Shown here one piece after another: positions 53,225 through 59,380 of a stretch of DNA of 59,380 nucleotides. A program made the position numbers and the translations under genes. The notes beneath the pieces were generated by a model. The model ran no database searches and had not been told where the DNA came from. It was given only the letters and a program-made list of their open reading frames with translations. Source of the stretch: Macrococcus carouselicus (GTDB lineage: Bacteria; Bacillota; Bacilli; Staphylococcales; Staphylococcaceae); contig NZ_SCWD01000007.1 of the NCBI RefSeq assembly GCF_004359515.1, positions 1 to 59,380 of the forward strand, read 5' to 3'. Positions within the stretch are counted from its first letter, which is position 1, and each line of letters opens with the position of its first letter.

Positions 53225-54082
53225 TTAAGCTTTATTAGAAGTACCGAATTCACGGATTTTACCTTGAACAGTCGCTTTGATGGCTTCACGAGCAGGTCCA
53301 AGATATTTACGTGGATCATAAACTTCAGAATCATTGTTTAATGTTTCACGCACTGCTTTAGCAGATGCAATCTGATTTTCAGTGTTGACATTGATTTTTG
53401 CAGTACCTAAAGAAATAGAATGCATAATATCTTTAGTCGGAATGCCTGTACCACCATGCAATACTAATGGTAAGCCAGTCGCTTTACCGATCTCTTCCAT
53501 TTCTTTGAATCCTAAGTTAGGCTCACCTTTGTAAGGACCGTGAACCGAGCCGAGTGCCGGCGCTAAGCAGTCAATACCTGTTTTTTCGACAAGTTCCTGA
53601 CATTCTTTAGCATCAGCATATACTACGCCATCAGAAACTACATCATCTTCCTGTCCACCGACGCGGCCCAGTTCAGCTTCTACTGATACACCTTTAGAAT
53701 GTGCATAGTCTACAACTTTTTTAGTGATTTCTACGTTCTCTTCAAATGAATGGTGTGAAGCATCGATCATCACTGAAGTGAAACCAGCATCAATCGCTTC
53801 TTTACACTTTTCAAAGCTTGAACCGTGGTCTAAATGAATAGCGACAGGAACAGTGATATTCATGTCTTTCATTAAACCTTCAACCATTTTCACGACTGTA
53901 TAGAAGCCACCCATATATTTTCCTGCACCTTCAGAAACACCTAAAATAACCGGTGCATTTTCTTCCTGAGTTGCACCTAAAATCGCTTGAGTGAACTCGA
54001 GATTGTTGATGTTATACTGACCTACAGCATAACCACCTTCTTTAGCCTGAATTAACATTTCTTTCATAGAAACTAATGGCAT
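53225..54082 (-). CDS. fba: Class II fructose-bisphosphate aldolase
   Basis: About 285 residues with the zinc-binding [20 protein letters not shown], the [14 protein letters not shown] segment and [13 protein letters not shown]. It splits fructose-1,6-bisphosphate in glycolysis. The ATG at 54082 follows GGAGG. It lies downstream of a Spo0F-like gene, the order found in Bacillus. Confidence 0.97.
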   Translation of the reverse strand: MPLVSMKEMLIQAKEGGYAVGQYNINNLEFTQAILGATQEENAPVILGVSEGAGKYMGGFYTVVKMVEGLMKDMNITVPVAIHLDHGSSFEKCKEAIDAGFTSVMIDASHHSFEENVEITKKVVDYAHSKGVSVEAELGRVGGQEDDVVSDGVVYADAKECQELVEKTGIDCLAPALGSVHGPYKGEPNLGFKEMEEIGKATGLPLVLHGGTGIPTKDIMHSISLGTAKINVNTENQIASAKAVRETLNNDSEVYDPRKYLGPAREAIKATVQGKIREFGTSNKA

Positions 54083-54168
54083 GGAAAAATCCTCCTTATG
54101 TGCATTGCACAATTATTGTGTCTTCAGTATAACAAAGACGTCTGACGTTTGTATAATAATACGCAGAA

Positions 54169-54516
54169 CTACTGTAATTTTTCAGCAATCTGTAACACCT
54201 CTCTCATGCCGAAGGGTTTGGTCAGAACGCCTGACGCACCGAGCTGATATAATCTCTCCACTTCGTCAGCTGATTGAAACGCTGATATTACATAGACGGG
54301 CGTATCAGTGCATTTCTTCATTTCCACCAGCGTCTCTTCTCCGTTCATGACAGGCATCCTTTTATCCATCATAATCAGGTCGTAATGAACGCGCTTTACC
54401 ATCTTCAGAGCAATCAGACCATTTTCAGCCTCTTCAACTGTATGTCCATTCAACGAGAATATTTCAGTTAAAAGCAATCTGATATTGGCTTCATCATCTA
54501 TAACTAGAATCCGCAT
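54169..54516 (-). CDS. Single-domain response regulator, Spo0F-like
   Basis: A 115-residue receiver domain and nothing else: acidic pair Asp7-Asp8 in LVIDDEANI, phosphoacceptor Asp51 in LIMMDKRMP, Ser78 in YVISAF and Lys100 in LTKPFG. The helix LLLTEIFSLNGHTVEEAENG resembles that of Bacillus Spo0F, and the position next to fba is that of spo0F. All key residues are kept, so it is probably working. No kinase or phosphotransferase partner is encoded nearby. Confidence 0.85.
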   Translation of the reverse strand: MRILVIDDEANIRLLLTEIFSLNGHTVEEAENGLIALKMVKRVHYDLIMMDKRMPVMNGEETLVEMKKCTDTPVYVISAFQSADEVERLYQLGASGVLTKPFGMREVLQIAEKLQ

Positions 54517-54593
54517 GGTTGTATTCGGCCTCCTTTTTATACTAAGATTGTACTATATATGAACGTCAATAAGCATGAAAAGGAAGGATCATA

Positions 54594-55091
54594 ATGATTA
54601 AGATTTTAGGCACACAGCTAAATGGTATCTTTCAGAAGATCAATGCACAGGAGACTGAAATTGATATCGCGGCCCGCTTACTGTCGCAAGCGATTATCGG
54701 CCAGGGAACGGTCTATGTCAAAGGATTCGGTGATTTAAGATATTTTGAGGAGTTCATTACAGCAGGTGATGAAAAGCTACCGGATTCTGAAAGAATGATT
54801 ACAGAATCCGTCCTCGACAAAACAGACCGGGTTCTCATCATGGCTGACCATTACGATGAGGCTGTGATTGAATATATCACTGATCTTGCAGAAAATGACA
54901 TCGATTATGTTCTGGTGTGCAATAAAGACGAACGGATTGACAGCATGAACTTCATTGATCTTTCTACTCCGCGTGCCATTGTACCAACAGAAGACTTCAG
55001 TCGCATTATCACGCCTCACGTCATGGCGATGAACTATATTTATTACATCCTTTTTGCGACCATCAAAGAAATGCTGGACGAGGAAGAATAA
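54594..55091 (+). CDS. DUF2529 family protein
   Basis: A 165-residue protein of the DUF2529 family found between fba/spo0F and pyrG in Bacillus and staphylococci. It begins MIKILGTQLNGIFQKI and includes TVYVKGFGDLRYFEEFITAG and LVCNKDERIDSMNFIDLSTP. It resembles sugar-phosphate-binding (SIS-like) folds, but no catalytic role is known. It is divergent from the response regulator and convergent with pyrG. Confidence 0.85.
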   Translation: MIKILGTQLNGIFQKINAQETEIDIAARLLSQAIIGQGTVYVKGFGDLRYFEEFITAGDEKLPDSERMITESVLDKTDRVLIMADHYDEAVIEYITDLAENDIDYVLVCNKDERIDSMNFIDLSTPRAIVPTEDFSRIITPHVMAMNYIYYILFATIKEMLDEEE

Positions 55092-55123
55092 AAAAGAAAC
55101 GCCTTGTCAGATGACGAGGCGTT
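55089..55123. terminator. Terminator between DUF2529 gene and pyrG
   Basis: Hairpin AACGCCTTGTCA / TGACGAGGCGTT (55098-55109 with 55112-55123, one mismatch) between two convergent genes; the minus strand has a T-rich tail for pyrG. Confidence 0.85.
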
Positions 55124-55128
55124 GTCTA

Positions 55129-56799
<1,671 letters not shown>

Positions 56800-56808
56800 C
56801 TAGTTAAA

Positions 56809-56851
56809 GGAGCCCAAGTAAAATAATAATCATTTTCGACTAAGAAGTCAA
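56809..56851 (-). promoter_or_regulatory. pyrG promoter with GGG start site (CTP-sensing)
   Basis: Minus strand: TTGACT (56846-56851), 17 bases, TATTAT (56823-56828), seven bases, then GGGCTCC (56809-56815) at the expected start. In B. subtilis pyrG a GGGC start adds extra G residues when CTP is scarce, and the G tract pairs with the terminator's C/U-rich arm to allow read-through. All parts are present here. Confidence 0.85.
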
Positions 56852-56867
56852 TCATCTAAATGAAAAA

Positions 56868-57389
56868 TTAGAGTTCTTCTTCATCTTCCTCAAAATCTTC
56901 TTCGTCTTCTTCAAACTCATCTTCTTCAACAACGAGACCTGCTTGATCCAGCTCATCTTCAACATCTTCGTCCTCTGGGTCTTCCAGGTTCTCTTCATCG
57001 TCCCCGCCTTCAACGATGATATCAAGCTCATCGTCCACCTCTTCTTCACCAAGAAGTGCAATGTTCGCGTCATCCTCATCGTCGTCAAGAACTTCGAACT
57101 TCTGAACAGTCGGTGCGATTTTTTCTTCGATATCATCTACTGAGTACCAGTCCCGGAGTCCCCAGATATTCTCACCTGTAGAAAGAAAACGACCATCTGT
57201 ATTTAAGTCTGTATAGAACTGGACCACACGTGTTTCAATCTCTTCATCTTTATAACCACCGATTTTTTTGAACTCATCGATGATGTCGTATAAGCCTTGA
57301 TCCTTACCTTTTTCCATTAAATAAAGATACGCCATATCGATGAAAGAATGCTCATTCATCATTTCTTTAGTATATTCACTGATTTTCAT
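56868..57389 (-). CDS. rpoE: RNA polymerase delta subunit
   Basis: A 173-residue protein with the folded N-terminal HARE-type domain (about 1-90: [38 protein letters not shown]) and a very acidic disordered tail (Glu/Asp-rich from about residue 105). It helps polymerase recycle and respond to nucleotides. It is the gene upstream of pyrG, as in relatives. Confidence 0.96.
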   Translation of the reverse strand: MKISEYTKEMMNEHSFIDMAYLYLMEKGKDQGLYDIIDEFKKIGGYKDEEIETRVVQFYTDLNTDGRFLSTGENIWGLRDWYSVDDIEEKIAPTVQKFEVLDDDEDDANIALLGEEEVDDELDIIVEGGDDEENLEDPEDEDVEDELDQAGLVVEEDEFEEDEEDFEEDEEEL

Positions 57390-57480
57390 TATTAATTCGT
57401 CCTTTCACATCAGGCAGTCGATTTTTATTCACCCTAAATCATAACAAGAATATTAATAATTTACCAGTATATATTTAATG

Positions 57481-58284
57481 TCAGTACTTGATCAACTTGA
57501 TAAGATGACGCGGGTCAGCCGGGTCAACCTGAACAAAATTGCCGTTCAGATAAGGTTCAGCTTCGTCTGTCTCAACCTGCAGACGATCCACTTCCGGATA
57601 ATACTTTCTAACGAAGGTCGCCAGTTGTCTCAGCGCACTTTCACGTATTTCATCATCAGCAGGGGTAAACTCGCTGATGCGGGCAATATTCTTCTGGATA
57701 GCCAGCATGATGTGACCCACATTTTCACCGTCTTTATCGAGCAGAATTTTATTATTCTGTCTGATAAGGCGTAATTTAGAGACATACTGGCCTGATAAAT
57801 CGAGATAATAGAGACGTTCTTTGCCGATTGGTCCTTCTGGATTAGTAGCCAGATGAAGGAAACCTGCACGTTCATAGAGATTCCATGCCGCCTGGTTTTC
57901 TGCGTCCACCACTAAAAATAAATCTTCAAAATCCGGGAACACACGCTGTACGAATACCGGTATATTCATCATGATCTCTGTCCCGTAACCATGTCCCTGA
58001 TATTTGGAATTAATCGACAGGCTTCTGACGTAGACCGCATTAATCGGCGTCTCATATCCTTCATGCTGATAATACTGATGCAGCACAAAAAATCCGACTA
58101 CCTTATCCTCTTTATTAAGAACGACGCAAGGCCGTCTATTATGATCCATCAGCCCTTCTTCCAGCACTTGAACCGGCAGAGATGAATAAATCATCTGTCG
58201 CTCCTCCAGTTCGAATGCCTCCAGCTGTTCTCTATATTCCGCGCTATACTGCACAATATCAATCTGCGATCCTTTAAATTCCAT
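57481..58284 (-). CDS. GNAT-family acetyltransferase
   Basis: A 267-residue protein. The GNAT fold (about 10-165) has the acetyl-CoA motif A around SINSKYQGHGYGTEIMM, and motif B with QAAWNLYERAGFLHL. The C-terminal 100 residues form a second small domain (VSKLRLIRQNNKILLDKDG). The substrate is unknown. It is divergent from coaW. Confidence 0.85.
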   Translation of the reverse strand: MEFKGSQIDIVQYSAEYREQLEAFELEERQMIYSSLPVQVLEEGLMDHNRRPCVVLNKEDKVVGFFVLHQYYQHEGYETPINAVYVRSLSINSKYQGHGYGTEIMMNIPVFVQRVFPDFEDLFLVVDAENQAAWNLYERAGFLHLATNPEGPIGKERLYYLDLSGQYVSKLRLIRQNNKILLDKDGENVGHIMLAIQKNIARISEFTPADDEIRESALRQLATFVRKYYPEVDRLQVETDEAEPYLNGNFVQVDPADPRHLIKLIKY

Positions 58285-58370
58285 ACTCTTAAGCCTCCAC
58301 CATATTTATTATCTTACTCATTTATACCCCGTTTCTGTCGAACTTCAGCAATTTAAATTGTGAACTTGTT

Positions 58371-58401
58371 TTACAACTTCTCTTTCAAGTTGTAATATAA
58401 T
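58371..58401 (+). promoter_or_regulatory. coaW promoter with inverted repeat
   Basis: TATAAT at 58396-58401 is a clear -10. The perfect inverted repeat TTACAACTT (58371-58379) / AAGTTGTAA (58387-58395), gap seven, covers the -35 and spacer. It looks like an operator; a weaker match to TTGACA is hard to place. Confidence 0.6.
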
Positions 58402-58427
58402 AACCAAAAAGATGAAGAGGTTCTAAC

Positions 58428-59240
58428 ATGAAATTTGGTATTGATGCCGGCGGTACACTTGTTAAGATGGTAAAAGAAGAAAATAATCAGCGTTTTTACT
58501 CCAAATATTTATCAACTGAGATTGAAGAGGTCGCTGAGATGCTCAAACAGTTTCCTGAGGCGGAAGTGGCACTGACAGGCGGCAAAGCCACTTATCTGCA
58601 GAGTCTCATTCCGCAGGAGGCTTTTCAAAGTATCGAATTCGATGCCACTTTCAAAGGGATTCAGACATTCCTCAAGCAATATCAGCATCCACTTGAAAAC
58701 TATATTTTTACAAATGTAGGTACAGGAACATCGATTCATCATGTAGAGCGAGATAAGCAGGAGCGTGCCGGCGGGACTGGTGCAGGCGGCGGAATGATTC
58801 AAGGGCTCGGTTACCTTCTTACCGGTGAAACAGATTTCGAAAGACTGGTGACCCTGGCAGCACAAGGGGACAGAGATAATATCGACCTCAAAGTCAAACA
58901 TATCTATAAAGGAGATAAGACGCCGATACCCGGTGAACTGACAGCAGCCAACTTCGGTCGTGTACTTCATACGAAAGATCATGTAACCTATTCAGATGCC
59001 GATAAATTAGCTGCTGCAGTCGGCGTTGTCGGCGAGACTGTCACAACTGTCTCCATCCATGCGGCCCGTGAGTTCAACGCAGAATATGTCGTCTATATCG
59101 GGTCATCTTTCCTCGGTAATGACCTGCTCAAGGAAGTTGTTATGAGATATACAGTTCTGCGCGGATTCAGACCTTATTTCATTGAGAACGGGGAATATTC
59201 AGGCGCACTCGGCACACTTAAGTTAATGGAAGAAAATTAA
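58428..59240 (+). CDS. coaW: Type II pantothenate kinase
   Basis: A 270-residue enzyme of the staphylococcal type II PanK family: MKFGIDAGGTLVKMVKEENN, FTNVGTGTSIHHVERD, and RAGGTGAGGGMIQGLGYLLT. It starts coenzyme A synthesis and, unlike type I, is not feedback-inhibited by CoA in S. aureus. The ATG at 58428 follows GAAGAGG. Confidence 0.95.
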   Translation: MKFGIDAGGTLVKMVKEENNQRFYSKYLSTEIEEVAEMLKQFPEAEVALTGGKATYLQSLIPQEAFQSIEFDATFKGIQTFLKQYQHPLENYIFTNVGTGTSIHHVERDKQERAGGTGAGGGMIQGLGYLLTGETDFERLVTLAAQGDRDNIDLKVKHIYKGDKTPIPGELTAANFGRVLHTKDHVTYSDADKLAAAVGVVGETVTTVSIHAAREFNAEYVVYIGSSFLGNDLLKEVVMRYTVLRGFRPYFIENGEYSGALGTLKLMEEN

Positions 59241-59278
59241 AAGAGAGGCACGCTGAAGTGACCCCCGAAAGTTAGACT

Positions 59279-59308
59279 TTTTTGGAATGGAGAAATCCAT
59301 TCCTTTTT
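59279..59308 (-). terminator. Terminator inside the insertion sequence
   Basis: Hairpin GGAATGG / CCATTCC (59284-59290 with 59297-59303) followed on the minus strand by a T run, directly after the transposase stop. Confidence 0.75.
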
Positions 59309-59380
59309 TTATGCAGTTTTCAAACTTAGAGTTTTCTCTCTGAACCCTACCGGGCTCATCCAGTTCAGTCTAGATTTAAT
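59309..59380 (-). CDS. Transposase OrfB C-terminus (partial; start outside the window)
   Basis: The last 23 codons read IKSRLNWMSPVGFREKTLSL then KTA and stop. LNWMSPVGFR matches the C-terminal end of IS3-family OrfB transposases (usual form KLNWMSPVQYR). The catalytic DDE domain is outside the window. Confidence 0.8.
   Translation of the reverse strand: MKSRLNWMSPVGFREKTLSLKTA

Larger units (their letters stand above)
59259..59380 (-). mobile_element. Right end of an IS3-family (IS150-like) insertion sequence, cut by the window
   Basis: The sequence changes at 59259 to TGACCCCCGAAAGTTAGAC, an end typical of IS3/IS150 elements (TG..CA type). Behind it lie a transposon hairpin and the end of a transposase gene on the minus strand. 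The rest of the element, and any target duplication, lies beyond the window. Confidence 0.8.

Overview
This 59.4 kb stretch is a core-genome region of a low-to-mid GC Gram-positive coccus of the family Staphylococcaceae. The gene order tex–sigB–rsbWVU–mazFE–alr–acpS, then cshA–murF–ddl–rodA–cls, the thi genes, fabZ–murA–atp operon, upp–glyA, prfA–tdk–rpmE2–rho, and murA2–fba–pyrG–rpoE–coaW is what I know of staphylococci. Base composition looks richer in GC than Staphylococcus aureus, and several details differ from the S. aureus layout as I remember it: an oxoprolinase operon between the HD hydrolase and yidC, an Rpf-type LysM protein where sceD sits, and a Spo0F-like regulator upstream of fba. 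A Macrococcus or close relative fits best. This assignment is inference; no database was consulted.

Layout. The left edge is the 5' end of a 16S rRNA gene (minus strand), preceded by tRNA-Gly, tRNA-Leu and tRNA-Glu genes; strong promoters lie in front of the Glu and Leu genes. Next come tex with a decayed sprT gene overlapping its stop codon, the sigB stress regulon control genes with a clean sigma-B promoter inside the operon, mazEF, alr, acpS and three bacterial PH-domain membrane genes (1-10.4 kb). From 10.4 to 18.4 kb are cshA, murF, ddl, rodA, cls, an HD hydrolase and two small genes not usually called. From 18.4 to 23.9 kb is a six-gene operon for 5-oxoproline (pxpB-pxpC-accB-accC-pxpA plus an NRAMP-like transporter). 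From 24 to 28 kb are yidC and a TPP-riboswitch-controlled tenA-thiD-thiM-thiE operon. From 28 to 33 kb are two secreted LysM proteins with WalR-like boxes, an ssb paralogue, ywpF, fabZ, an EpuA-like gene and murA. From 33 to 40 kb is the full atpIBEFHAGDC operon. From 40 to 51 kb is a long array of housekeeping genes (wecB, upp, glyA, ywlG, rpiB, ywlE, ywlC, prmC, prfA, tdk, rpmE2, rho, glpX). The right end has an HxlR regulator, murA2, fba, a Spo0F-like response regulator, a DUF2529 gene, pyrG with a CTP-sensing attenuator, rpoE, a GNAT acetyltransferase, coaW, and the truncated end of an IS3-family insertion sequence.

Nearly every gene is on the minus strand. The exceptions are rodA, cls, the HD hydrolase, ywpF, DUF2529 and coaW. 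The themes are cell-wall precursor synthesis (alr, ddl, murF, two murA, rodA, wecB), membrane and energy functions (cls, yidC, atp), stress control (sigB, mazEF) and nucleotide or cofactor supply (pyrG, tdk, upp, thi, coaW). There is no phage, CRISPR array, defence island or obvious gene-transfer island. The least ordinary content is the split urea-carboxylase-like oxoprolinase operon, the LysM-Rpf protein and the retained Spo0F-like protein. Many start codons were moved inward from the longest open frame to an ATG, GTG or TTG preceded by a good ribosome binding site; these choices are explained per gene.
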